Positions 24,677 through 33,003 of a stretch of 64,000 nucleotides of DNA are shown in pieces. Position 1 is the stretch's first letter; the number at the start of each line of letters is the position of its first letter. Location of the stretch: the NCBI GenBank assembly GCA_014239735.1, contig JAAZYI010000040.1:1-64000 (forward strand), read 5' to 3'. The DNA comes from Dehalococcoidia bacterium. GTDB lineage: Bacteria; Chloroflexota; Dehalococcoidia; Lucifugimonadales; Lucifugimonadaceae. The notes below the pieces were generated by a model that was given only the letters and a program-made list of their open reading frames with translations, searched no databases and was not told where the DNA came from. The position numbers and the translations under genes are program-made.

Positions 24677-26488
24677 ATGGCTACAGAAATAAGAAAACAA
24701 GATAAAAGAGCGATAAATGCAATCACAGAGGATCTGGAGCAGCTATCTTCATATAACGGAGACGTAGCATCAAGATTTATAGGATACGTAAAGCCTTATA
24801 AGAGAAAGGCTTTAATTGGCATTATCTCCGTAATATTATTTACTATAGCAGTTCTTTCTGTTCCTCTTATGGTGAAATTTACTATTGATAATGCAATCAC
24901 TGACAATAATGGAAATCTTTTAAATATATTGTTCATTGTATTAATCGGGTTTTCTATTATGCATTTTGCATCTAATTATTTTCAACAAAGAGTAATCAGA
25001 GAAATAGGAGAGAAAATATTATTTGATGTTCGGTCAGAGATGTTTACTCATCTGCAAAGATTATCAATGTCTGTCGCAGATAGAAGTAAATATGGCTCAA
25101 TAATGTCTCGTGTCCTTGGTGATGTAGGTGCCCTGCAAGAATTATTCCAAGCTGGAGTATTTGCGATAGGAGATATGCTTACTCTGTTGATTATAACAAT
25201 AATTATATTCTCTTTGAATTGGTCAATGGCCTTGGGAATACTATTGATAATGCCTGTATTTTTAGGACTAAGAATATTCTGGCTACCAAAGGCAAGGAAA
25301 GCTTTTTTAAAGGCTAGAGCATCTTCTTCAGTGGTTAGTGGAGTATTAAATGAGCATGTTAATGGAATAAGGGTTACTCAAAATATGATTAGAGAGGATA
25401 TCAATCAAGATCGTTTTGATGAAAGAGTAAGAGGAAATTTTAATGACATGAATGCTGCTGCTAGATATGGTTCAGGAATCCATCCGCCAGTAGAATTATT
25501 AGTAGGGCTCACAATGTCATTGATTGTTGTTTTAGGAGGATATCTAGTTTCTGGAGGTTCTGTAGAAATAGGAGTAATGATAGCTTTCTTGCTTTATATT
25601 CAGAGATTTTTTGATCCTATTAGGTCCCTTACAATGCACTATAGTGTCCTCCAAAGAGCCATGGCTTCAGGGCATAGAATCTTTGAGTTATTAGATATTA
25701 AAATAGACATAAATGATTCTGAAGAAGCTAAAGATATAATTGTTGAAAAAGGCTCTATCAAGTTTAAAGATGTTAATTTTGAATATAATTATAATGAGCC
25801 TATTTTAAAAGATTTAAATTTTGAAATTAAAGAAAAAGAAACAGTAGGTCTTGTCGGGCCTACTGGCTCTGGAAAAACAACCATAGCTAGCCTGATTCAC
25901 AGATTTTATGAAATCAAAAATGGCAATATTTTAATTGATAATCAAGATTTACAGAAGGTAACTCAAAGTTCTCTGAGCGAAAATATAAGCATGGTACTTC
26001 AAGACCCGATAATTTTCTCAGGCACTGTAGAAGATAATATTAAATACAAAGCGCGAGCTACCAGAGAAGAAGTTATAGAAGCTTCAAAATTAGTTGGATC
26101 ACATGATTTTATAATGACATTACCTAAAGGATACGACACTGTCCTAGAAGAATCAGGAGCTAATCTCTCTATAGGCCAAAGACAACTGCTAAGTTTTGCA
26201 AGAGCTCTATTATTAGACTCAAAAATATTTATCTTGGATGAAGCAACATCTTACATTGATAGTTATACAGAAAAGCAAATTCAAAAAGCATTGGACGCAG
26301 TTTTAAAAAATAGAACAGGCATAATAATTGCTCATCGACTCTCAACTATTAAAAATGCCGATAAGATCATTGTGCTCGATAAAGGTGAAGTACAGGAAAT
26401 AGGCTCACATAATGAACTATTAAACAATAAAGGATTGTACTGGAAATTATGGAGCAATAACGAATCATCATTTGATGATTTAAATTAG
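24677..26488 (+). CDS. ABC exporter half-transporter, catalytic partner subunit
   Basis: 603 residues, same length and layout as the preceding gene. The ATPase is catalytically complete: Walker A GPTGSGKTTIA, Walker B IFILDEATSYID with Glu, and H-loop AHRLST with His. Its own signature is LSIGQ instead of LSGGQ; in the heterodimer this signature faces the degenerate site of the partner, a pattern expected for asymmetric exporters. Likely exports a lipid, peptide or drug-like compound; substrate unknown. Its stop shares TTAG with ruvB's stop on the other strand. Confidence 0.93.
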   Translation: MATEIRKQDKRAINAITEDLEQLSSYNGDVASRFIGYVKPYKRKALIGIISVILFTIAVLSVPLMVKFTIDNAITDNNGNLLNILFIVLIGFSIMHFASNYFQQRVIREIGEKILFDVRSEMFTHLQRLSMSVADRSKYGSIMSRVLGDVGALQELFQAGVFAIGDMLTLLIITIIIFSLNWSMALGILLIMPVFLGLRIFWLPKARKAFLKARASSSVVSGVLNEHVNGIRVTQNMIREDINQDRFDERVRGNFNDMNAAARYGSGIHPPVELLVGLTMSLIVVLGGYLVSGGSVEIGVMIAFLLYIQRFFDPIRSLTMHYSVLQRAMASGHRIFELLDIKIDINDSEEAKDIIVEKGSIKFKDVNFEYNYNEPILKDLNFEIKEKETVGLVGPTGSGKTTIASLIHRFYEIKNGNILIDNQDLQKVTQSSLSENISMVLQDPIIFSGTVEDNIKYKARATREEVIEASKLVGSHDFIMTLPKGYDTVLEESGANLSIGQRQLLSFARALLLDSKIFILDEATSYIDSYTEKQIQKALDAVLKNRTGIIIAHRLSTIKNADKIIVLDKGEVQEIGSHNELLNNKGLYWKLWSNNESSFDDLN

Positions 26489-27555
26489 AACATACTGCCC
26501 TGAGAACCTTCTCCAAAAAGCTTATTGGAATTTTCTCCTAAATATCTTAATCCATCTAAAGTTACTTTTCTTCCTGAAGGAGTTCTTATGATAAATCCTA
26601 TTTTGAGCAAATAAGGCTCAACTACATCAACTAAAGTTTGGGACTCTTCATTCAAAGTTGCAGCCAAAGCTTCTATTCCGGCAGGCCCCCCGTTGTAGTT
26701 ATTTGATAAAATAATAAGATATTGCCTATCAAGTCTATCTAAGCCTTTCACATCTACGCCCTCTAATTCCATCGCATCAGAAGCTATAATTTTATCTAAT
26801 TTTTTTTCATTATGATTAACCTGATGGTAATCTCTAACTCTTCTTAGAAGCCTGTTGGCGATTCTAGGAGTACCTCTAGATCGTATCGCTATTTCTTTTG
26901 AAGAGTCTTGCTCAATAGAAACTCCTAAAATTCCTGAAGATCTATTTACTATCTTAGTTAACTCATCCTCTGAATAAAAATCTAGATGATAAGTTAAGCC
27001 GAATCTGTCTCTTAAAGGCGAAGAAAGCATTCCAACTCTAGTAGTTGCCCCAACTAATGTGAATCTCTTCAATGGAAATGTTAAAGTTTTAGCAAAAGTT
27101 CCAGATCCAGTAATAAAATCAACTTTAAAATCCTCCATTGCAGAATAAAAATATTCCTCTACTCCTTTAGAAATTCTATGTATTTCATCTATAAAAAGAA
27201 CATCTCCTTCAGCTAGGTTTGATAGTAACCCTACTATATCTGCTGGCTTTTCTAAGCTTGGGCCTGAAGTAACTACTAAATTTGAATTCTTCTCTTTTGC
27301 AATAACATGTGCGAGGGTTGTTTTTCCTAGGCCAGGAGGTCCATGAAATAAAACGTGATCAATGGCTTCATTTCTAGCTTCTGAAGCTTGAATGGCTGTT
27401 TTTAGGCTCGTGACTATATTAATTTGACCAACATATTCATTTAATATTTTAGGCCTTAAATCAGAAGAGATATCTTCAACATCATCTTTTATTACTTCTT
27501 TCTTCTCTTTATTATTATCTTCTGAATTATTATCAATTATCTTTTCTATTGCCAT
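26485..27555 (-). CDS. ruvB: Holliday junction branch migration ATPase RuvB
   Basis: 356 residues; hexameric motor that drives branch migration with RuvA. Walker A GPPGLGKTTLA, Walker B LFIDEIHR, sensor 1 VGATTRVGMLSSPLRDRFG and the C-terminal winged helix ending FIIRTPSGRKVT are all present. A charged, low-complexity N-terminal extension of about 30 residues precedes the conserved LRPKILNEYVGQ. Last gene of ruvC-ruvA-ruvB, five bases after ruvA. Confidence 0.97.
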   Translation of the reverse strand: MAIEKIIDNNSEDNNKEKKEVIKDDVEDISSDLRPKILNEYVGQINIVTSLKTAIQASEARNEAIDHVLFHGPPGLGKTTLAHVIAKEKNSNLVVTSGPSLEKPADIVGLLSNLAEGDVLFIDEIHRISKGVEEYFYSAMEDFKVDFITGSGTFAKTLTFPLKRFTLVGATTRVGMLSSPLRDRFGLTYHLDFYSEDELTKIVNRSSGILGVSIEQDSSKEIAIRSRGTPRIANRLLRRVRDYHQVNHNEKKLDKIIASDAMELEGVDVKGLDRLDRQYLIILSNNYNGGPAGIEALAATLNEESQTLVDVVEPYLLKIGFIIRTPSGRKVTLDGLRYLGENSNKLFGEGSQGSMF

Positions 27556-27560
27556 AATCT

Positions 27561-28190
27561 TTAGTTTTCTTGGGTAGATTTAAATATTTCTCTAATTATA
27601 TCTTCAACATTTTCACTTATCTCTGGCTTTTCTTTAAAAACCTGATTTATTTTATTCAAAGCATCAGATTCTTTAAATCCTAGTTCCGCTAATATTTCTA
27701 AGACACTATCTCTAATATTATATTTTTGACCTGAAAAAGGTCCTGTGGTACCAACTTCAGCAATAATTTCCATTAATTTACCCTTAAGCGTAGCTATCAT
27801 TTTCTGTGCTGCTCTTGATCCTATCCCTGGCATCTGATTAAGAATGGTAGAGTCTTCATTTTCAATAGCTTGAGCAATAACCGAGACAGGGAAAATTAAT
27901 GCTGAGACAGCTTTTAGAGGGCCTATTCCTTCAACCTGAATTATTTTCAAAAAAAATCTTTTCTCTAATTGATTAAAAAATCCAACTAGTAATGGTTTTG
28001 GTGATCTTTCGGTAGAGTGAAAATATATCTCTAGTGTTAATTTTTGACCAATATCTAATGAAGAATTCAATAATGAATCTAGTACAAACACAGGCAATAC
28101 AACTTCATACCCCACTCCAGAAACATCTAACTCTATGGAAGAGCTCTCTTTATAGATGTTTCGTAATTCACCTGTTAAAAAACTTATCAT
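27561..28190 (-). CDS. ruvA: Holliday junction binding protein RuvA
   Basis: 209 residues: N-terminal OB-fold starting MISFLTGELRNI, the helix-hairpin-helix DNA-binding region (VEGIGPLKAVSAL and MPGIGSRAAQKMIATLKGKL), and a C-terminal domain that contacts RuvB (LAELGFKESDAL). Fifteen bases downstream of ruvC. Confidence 0.96.
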   Translation of the reverse strand: MISFLTGELRNIYKESSSIELDVSGVGYEVVLPVFVLDSLLNSSLDIGQKLTLEIYFHSTERSPKPLLVGFFNQLEKRFFLKIIQVEGIGPLKAVSALIFPVSVIAQAIENEDSTILNQMPGIGSRAAQKMIATLKGKLMEIIAEVGTTGPFSGQKYNIRDSVLEILAELGFKESDALNKINQVFKEKPEISENVEDIIREIFKSTQEN

Positions 28191-28205
28191 TATCTAATAT
28201 TATAT

Positions 28206-28688
28206 TTATTGAGGAGATTCTGACATCATCTTATGGCATATTGCTGCTGCAAAAGCATCTGCCACATGCTCATTTTTTATTACCCCTTGATTTAACCTTA
28301 ACCCCATACTCTTCATCATCTGCATTTTATCTGCTCTTCCAGATCCAGTTATCATTTTTTTTATTTGGGTCGCTTGATAATGAAATACAGGGGAATTATT
28401 TAAAGATGATACGGCACAGGCAACACCTCTAGCATGGCCCATTATTATTGCTGTCTTTAAATTTCTATATCTAGAATACAAATCTTCAATTGAAGTAATT
28501 TGAGGATTAAACTTCTTATAAATTTGATCCAAGTCCTTAAATATTGAGCCTAACCTAATATGCAAATCATCTGCAGAATCTGTTTTAATGACTCCACCTT
28601 CAACAATTACTTCTTTCTGTTCTACGAAATCTATAATTCCGTAACCTGTAAATCTAAGGCCTATATCTATCCCAATAATTCTTTGCAC
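28206..28688 (-). CDS. ruvC: Crossover junction endodeoxyribonuclease RuvC
   Basis: 160 residues; cuts Holliday junctions as a dimer. The acidic catalytic residues are in IGIDIGLRFTGYGI (Asp at the N-terminus), SIEDLYSRYRN (Glu) and EHVADAFAAAICH (Asp). First gene of the ruvCAB run, divergent from rpmF across 138 bases. Confidence 0.96.
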   Translation of the reverse strand: MQRIIGIDIGLRFTGYGIIDFVEQKEVIVEGGVIKTDSADDLHIRLGSIFKDLDQIYKKFNPQITSIEDLYSRYRNLKTAIIMGHARGVACAVSSLNNSPVFHYQATQIKKMITGSGRADKMQMMKSMGLRLNQGVIKNEHVADAFAAAICHKMMSESPQ

Positions 28689-28767
28689 AATAAAACTTGA
28701 AATTAAACTAATATCCTATTTTTACCCCTGCTAACTATCAATTTAGATAAAAAGTATGCCAAATTTG

Positions 28768-28795
28768 TTGAAAATATCTCTATAATCTGTACAAT
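28768..28795 (+). promoter_or_regulatory. Probable promoter of rpmF-fabD-nusB-acpP
   Basis: TTGAAA at 28768-28773 and TACAAT at 28790-28795 with a 16-base spacer, about 30 bases before the rpmF start. The placement, in the divergent gap with ruvC, suits a promoter for the ribosomal protein and fatty-acid genes. Confidence 0.5.
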
Positions 28796-28826
28796 TCATT
28801 TATCAAAAATTATATAAGAAAAGAAA

Positions 28827-29042
28827 ATGGCTCCATTACCAAAGAAAAAACATTCAAAAGCTAGGACACGAAGAGGCAGGGCTCATATGGGTCTAAAATC
28901 ACCTCAGTTAGTAAAATGTCCTTCATGCCCAACATTAATTAGGCCTCATCATGCTTGTCCAAAATGTGGCATTTATAAGAGCGAATATTATGTAAATGCT
29001 CCCACATTAGAAAAAAAACAAGTTAATTTTGCAACAAAATAA
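28827..29042 (+). CDS. rpmF: Large ribosomal subunit protein L32
   Basis: 71 residues with the L32 pattern: MAPLPKKKHSKARTRRGRAH at the start, then a four-cysteine zinc ribbon (CPSCPTLIRPHHACPKCG) and GIYKSEYYVN. All four zinc cysteines are kept, so this is the zinc-dependent form. Placed before fatty-acid genes as in many bacteria, though the usual yceD (DUF177) gene is not present between ruvC and rpmF. fabD starts two bases after its stop. Confidence 0.97.
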   Translation: MAPLPKKKHSKARTRRGRAHMGLKSPQLVKCPSCPTLIRPHHACPKCGIYKSEYYVNAPTLEKKQVNFATK

Positions 29043-29044
29043 TT

Positions 29045-29965
29045 ATGATTGAATTTAATAAAAATACAGCTGTTGTTTTTCCTGGCCAAGGATCTCAGAT
29101 AGTAGGAATGGGATCTGATTTATATGAAAGTTCAGAAGAAGCTAAGAATATATTTGAAGAAGTTAATCAAACTCTAGATAGAAATTTGTCTGACATAATC
29201 TTTTCAGGATCTCAAGAAGAACTTAATAAGACTGAAAATGCACAACCTGCTATTACGGCTACTTCTTTAGCTTGTTTGGCTGTTTTTAAAGAGAAATATC
29301 CTGAATTTGAGCCTAATGCTACAGCCGGACATAGCTTAGGTGAATATACTTCTCTTTGTGCTTCTAAATCTCTATCAATATCAGAAACAATTAAGCTTGT
29401 TTCCGAAAGAGGCAGGTTAATGCAAATAGCTTGCGAAAAAAATCCAGGAGGAATGGTTGCTTTAATTGGAATGGATATTCAAACAGTTGAGGAGGTATGC
29501 AGGGAAGCTGGAACATATCCTTCAAATATAAATAGCGAGCAACAAATTATTATTAGCGGAGATAATGATTCGCTTGCAATTGCTGTAGACCTTGCAAAAG
29601 CAAGGGGAGCAAGGAAGGCAATAAAATTAAGTGTGGGTGGAGCCTTCCATTCAATATTAATGGAGCCTGCGAGAGACAGTTTGGTTGATTTTATTGAAAC
29701 TCTAAATTTTGAAGACCCTGACATTCCATTAATAGGAAATGTTAATGCTGAACCACTTACGTCATCTGAGGATATTAAAAATGAACTTATCGATCAACTG
29801 ATGTCGTGCGTACAATGGAATGACACGATTAAATATATGTCTGCTAATGGATATGATCAATTTATTGAATTTGGCCCAGGCAAAGTTCTTTCAGGTCTAA
29901 TAAAGAGGATAGATTCTAGTTGCTCTATAAACAGTGTAGATTCATTAAAAGCATTAGAAGATTAA
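29045..29965 (+). CDS. fabD: Malonyl-CoA:ACP transacylase
   Basis: 306 residues. Moves malonyl from CoA to acyl carrier protein for fatty-acid elongation. FPGQGSQIVGMGSDL at the N-terminus, the nucleophile serine in AGHSLGEYTSL, the conserved arginine near LVSERGRLMQ, and the catalytic histidine in VGGAFHSILM are present. Its partner acpP is two genes downstream. Confidence 0.97.
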   Translation: MIEFNKNTAVVFPGQGSQIVGMGSDLYESSEEAKNIFEEVNQTLDRNLSDIIFSGSQEELNKTENAQPAITATSLACLAVFKEKYPEFEPNATAGHSLGEYTSLCASKSLSISETIKLVSERGRLMQIACEKNPGGMVALIGMDIQTVEEVCREAGTYPSNINSEQQIIISGDNDSLAIAVDLAKARGARKAIKLSVGGAFHSILMEPARDSLVDFIETLNFEDPDIPLIGNVNAEPLTSSEDIKNELIDQLMSCVQWNDTIKYMSANGYDQFIEFGPGKVLSGLIKRIDSSCSINSVDSLKALED

Positions 29966-29985
29966 AATTAATCAAGGAACTCAAA

Positions 29986-30525
29986 ATAGTAGTAGAAGAA
30001 CAAAAAGAATTAATAGGGTCTAAAGACATTGAGTCAGTTGAAGAATACCCAATAGACATCCCTCTAAATAAAACTCAAATTAAAAGAAAGTTAATACTAC
30101 AAGTTTTGTATTATCTTGATGTGACTAATGATAAGGATCATACCCTAATTGGGACAGCTATAGAAAAGAATAGTAATGACTTAACCGACAAAGAAATAGA
30201 TAAGTCAACAAAAAAGGGTATAGAAATATTTGAGGATAAAGAAATCCTAGATCATGTAATCCAATCATTTGCAGAAGAATATCCCATAAATCAATTATCA
30301 GTCATAGACAAAAGTTTGCTAAGATTAGCTTTTTGGGAAGTAAAAAACAATAATTTTGAAGGTAGTGAAAAGCAGTTAGTTGAAGATTTTGAAAAATTAG
30401 GTTATCTTTTCGGTTCAGATAACTCTAATAAATTTATAAAAGGAGTTATCAAGTCTTTAATGAAAAAGATAAAAAAAATTGAATTAGAAAACAAGCGAAA
30501 GAAGGGTAAAAATGGCGACAATTGA
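29986..30525 (+). CDS. nusB: NusB-like transcription antitermination factor, probable ATA start
   Basis: The core matches NusB: QIKRKLILQVLYYLDV (RNA-binding N-terminal helix), then SVIDKSLLRLAFWEV and NKFIKGVIKSLMKK. NusB works with NusE (S10) on rRNA antitermination. The frame has no ATG near the expected start. The only standard start is a TTG at 29920, 46 bases inside fabD; an ATA at 29986 lies seven bases after AAGGA (29974-29978) and outside fabD, so I prefer it (179 residues). Even so, about 30 residues precede the NusB core, longer than typical. The last 14 bases overlap acpP. Confidence 0.68.
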   Translation: MVVEEQKELIGSKDIESVEEYPIDIPLNKTQIKRKLILQVLYYLDVTNDKDHTLIGTAIEKNSNDLTDKEIDKSTKKGIEIFEDKEILDHVIQSFAEEYPINQLSVIDKSLLRLAFWEVKNNNFEGSEKQLVEDFEKLGYLFGSDNSNKFIKGVIKSLMKKIKKIELENKRKKGKNGDN

Positions 30526-30769
30526 AGAAAGATTATATGAAATTATCGCAGAATCTCTCTCTGTAAATACTGATGATATTAAATCTGATTCATCTTTTAT
30601 TGATGACTTAGATGCTGACTCGCTAGATGTAGTTGAAATGATAATGGCAATGGAAAGTGAATTTTCTTCAGATGACAATGATCTAGAAATATCTGATGAA
30701 GAAGCAGAGAATATAGTAACAGTGGCTGATGCTTTGGCATTCTTAGATAAAAAAGGCATAACTGATTAG
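30512..30769 (+). CDS. acpP: Acyl carrier protein
   Basis: 85 acidic residues with four helices. The phosphopantetheine attachment serine is S37 in DADSLDVVE. The loop after helix II (FSSDDNDLEISDEEAENI) is slightly longer than in E. coli. The start lies within the end of nusB in another frame, with AAGGGT just upstream. Forms the fatty-acid group with fabD and, nearby, accDA. Confidence 0.96.
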   Translation: MATIEERLYEIIAESLSVNTDDIKSDSSFIDDLDADSLDVVEMIMAMESEFSSDDNDLEISDEEAENIVTVADALAFLDKKGITD

Positions 30770-30812
30770 ATTAAAATTACACTAATTCAACTGCACTCTA
30801 ATTGATTTCTGA

Positions 30813-30841
30813 GTTCTATTTACTTACAGTAACAATAGAAC
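30813..30841. repeat. Inverted repeat GTTCTATT-N13-AATAGAAC upstream of ftsK
   Basis: Perfect 8-base arms around a 13-base centre that itself contains TTACAGTAA, a second small inverted repeat. It ends 16 bases before the ftsK start. No T-run follows, so an operator or mRNA hairpin is more likely than a terminator. Shares CTATT-N13-AATAG with 6014-6036. Confidence 0.4.
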
Positions 30842-30857
30842 AATTAATATAGGCCAT

Positions 30858-33002
30858 ATGAATAGAATTAGAGAATTTTGTATAAAAAATAGAATATATG
30901 TTTCCTCAGCAGTTTTAACTTTATCAGCACTGATTACGATTCTTCAAATAGAGATATTTTCTAACGGATATTTAAAAGTAATTTATCAGCCTTTCTTAGT
31001 TGATTTGCTTGGCGCATCATTTGCCCTGATGTTGTTATGGATCATTTCCTCCACCTTCATTGCCTTGTACTCAAATATATTATCTAAGAAAAAGGCAAAA
31101 TTTTATATAATCATCATTCCATTAATAATTATTTTAGAAATATCTTCAATACTCAGCTTTTTTACATTTAACCCAGACGGAGCTTTTCCGTCATCTTACG
31201 GAGGCTTATTAGGCGAATCTATAATTAAATGGCCGACTAACTGGGATAGATATACTCCTACATTTTTAAACTATTCAACAGGAATATTAAGATTAATTTT
31301 ATTGAATGTACTAATTTTAACTATACTCTTCCCTAAAAATTCTTTAAATCAATTTAAGAAGTTTATAGGTTTGCTATTAATCTCGTTAAAATCAATACCA
31401 TTTAAATCTAAAATCCAGAAAACTCCAGAAAACTCTAGTGATAACAATATGCTAAGTTCTAATGAGCAAGAAATTGATGAAATTATTCCACAAAACAATA
31501 TAGAATCTCTTAATGATGATTTAGCCCCTCAAGACCTCTTTCCAGTTAATGATAATATGCTAAGTCACACATTTAATCCAAACATAAATGAGAATTTAAA
31601 GTGGGAGTTGCCAGACAAAGAGATTCTCGCATTGATTGAATCAGGAACACAAAGTGAAAATGAAATAGCTACGAAAAAAGATTTGATTGAAAAAACATTA
31701 AGCGAGCATGGAATAGAGGTATCAGTTGATCAGGTTAAATCTGGACCAACTGTAACCATGTATGGGCTTGCCCCTGGTTACGGGAATTCAAAAAGAGTAA
31801 GAGTAGATCATATTCTATCTAGAGAAAAAGATCTTGCACTAGCACTTGCATCTCAAAATATTAGATTCCAATCTCCTGTGCCAGGAGAATCATTAGTAGG
31901 TATAGAGATACCTAACTCCAAAACATCTGTTGTTGGGCTGAAAAATTTAATTTTCAGCAAAAAAAATGAGCCTTTGGATAAATATACTCTTCCCATAGCT
32001 TTAGGAACAGGGAGCGATAACCAATCACTATATTGTGATCTCGCAAAATTACCTCATCTATTAGTAGCTGGAGCAACAGGTTCTGGGAAAAGTGTGTGTA
32101 TAAATTCAATCATTGCTGGCTTTTTAATGAAAAAGAATCCTGATGAGCTTAGATTAATAATGATTGATCCAAAAAGAGTCGAACTGACTCCATATACAGG
32201 CATACCTCACTTATTAACTCCACCAATAGTTGAGTCATCTGAAGCAATAGTAGCTTTAAAATTAATGGTAGAAGAAATGCAATTTAGATTTAAGCAACTT
32301 GAAGAAGATAATTCAAAAAATATAGCAACTTATAATGAAAAATCTGCAAAAAAGGATAGGGTAAAAATGCCTTATATAGTTATTATAGTTGATGAGCTAG
32401 CTGACTTAATGCTAACTGCATCTAATGAAGTTGAAAAATTATTAGTTAGGTTAGCTCAGCTAGGTAGAGCCACAGGAATACATTTAGTTGTAGCAACCCA
32501 AAGACCTTCTGTAGATGTAGTTACCGGGCTAATAAAAGCAAATTTTCCCAGTCGAATTTCATTTTCTGTTACCTCACAAATTGATTCTAGAACAATAATT
32601 GACTCTCCTGGAGCTGAAAAATTATTAGGTAAAGGCGATATGTTATTTGTGCCAATTGATAATCCATCACCAAAAAGAGCTCAAGGTATTTTTATATCAG
32701 ATGAAGAAATTGAATCAATAGTACAGCATTGGAAAAATCACAAAATTTATAATCCACTAAAATATCTTGATTTAGAAAAAATGGTAGATGTTTTCTCGGA
32801 AGAAGAAGTTGAGATAAATTCTGAAGATTCCTTGATTTTACAGGCACAAAATTTAGCTAGAGGCCAGAGAACTCTTTCAACTTCATTCTTACAGAGAAGG
32901 CTAAGGGTAGGATATCCAAGAGCTGCAAGACTAATGGATGAGCTAGAAGACCAAGGTGTGGTAGGTCCAGGCGATGCTGGAAAGGCAAGAGAGGTTTTAT
33001 AA
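30858..33002 (+). CDS. ftsK: FtsK/SpoIIIE DNA translocase
   Basis: 714 residues. Four N-terminal membrane helices (about 15-175), an acidic/Asn-rich linker, the alpha domain (PGYGNSKRVRVDHILSREKDLALAL), the RecA-like motor with Walker A GATGSGKSV at about 405-412 and Walker B VIIVDELADLM, and the C-terminal winged-helix gamma domain (LRVGYPRAARLMDELEDQG) that reads polarity sequences. It moves the chromosome terminus through the septum and activates Xer recombination. The linker is short. accDA begins one base after its stop. Confidence 0.96.
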   Translation: MNRIREFCIKNRIYVSSAVLTLSALITILQIEIFSNGYLKVIYQPFLVDLLGASFALMLLWIISSTFIALYSNILSKKKAKFYIIIIPLIIILEISSILSFFTFNPDGAFPSSYGGLLGESIIKWPTNWDRYTPTFLNYSTGILRLILLNVLILTILFPKNSLNQFKKFIGLLLISLKSIPFKSKIQKTPENSSDNNMLSSNEQEIDEIIPQNNIESLNDDLAPQDLFPVNDNMLSHTFNPNINENLKWELPDKEILALIESGTQSENEIATKKDLIEKTLSEHGIEVSVDQVKSGPTVTMYGLAPGYGNSKRVRVDHILSREKDLALALASQNIRFQSPVPGESLVGIEIPNSKTSVVGLKNLIFSKKNEPLDKYTLPIALGTGSDNQSLYCDLAKLPHLLVAGATGSGKSVCINSIIAGFLMKKNPDELRLIMIDPKRVELTPYTGIPHLLTPPIVESSEAIVALKLMVEEMQFRFKQLEEDNSKNIATYNEKSAKKDRVKMPYIVIIVDELADLMLTASNEVEKLLVRLAQLGRATGIHLVVATQRPSVDVVTGLIKANFPSRISFSVTSQIDSRTIIDSPGAEKLLGKGDMLFVPIDNPSPKRAQGIFISDEEIESIVQHWKNHKIYNPLKYLDLEKMVDVFSEEEVEINSEDSLILQAQNLARGQRTLSTSFLQRRLRVGYPRAARLMDELEDQGVVGPGDAGKAREVL

Positions 33003-33003
33003 T

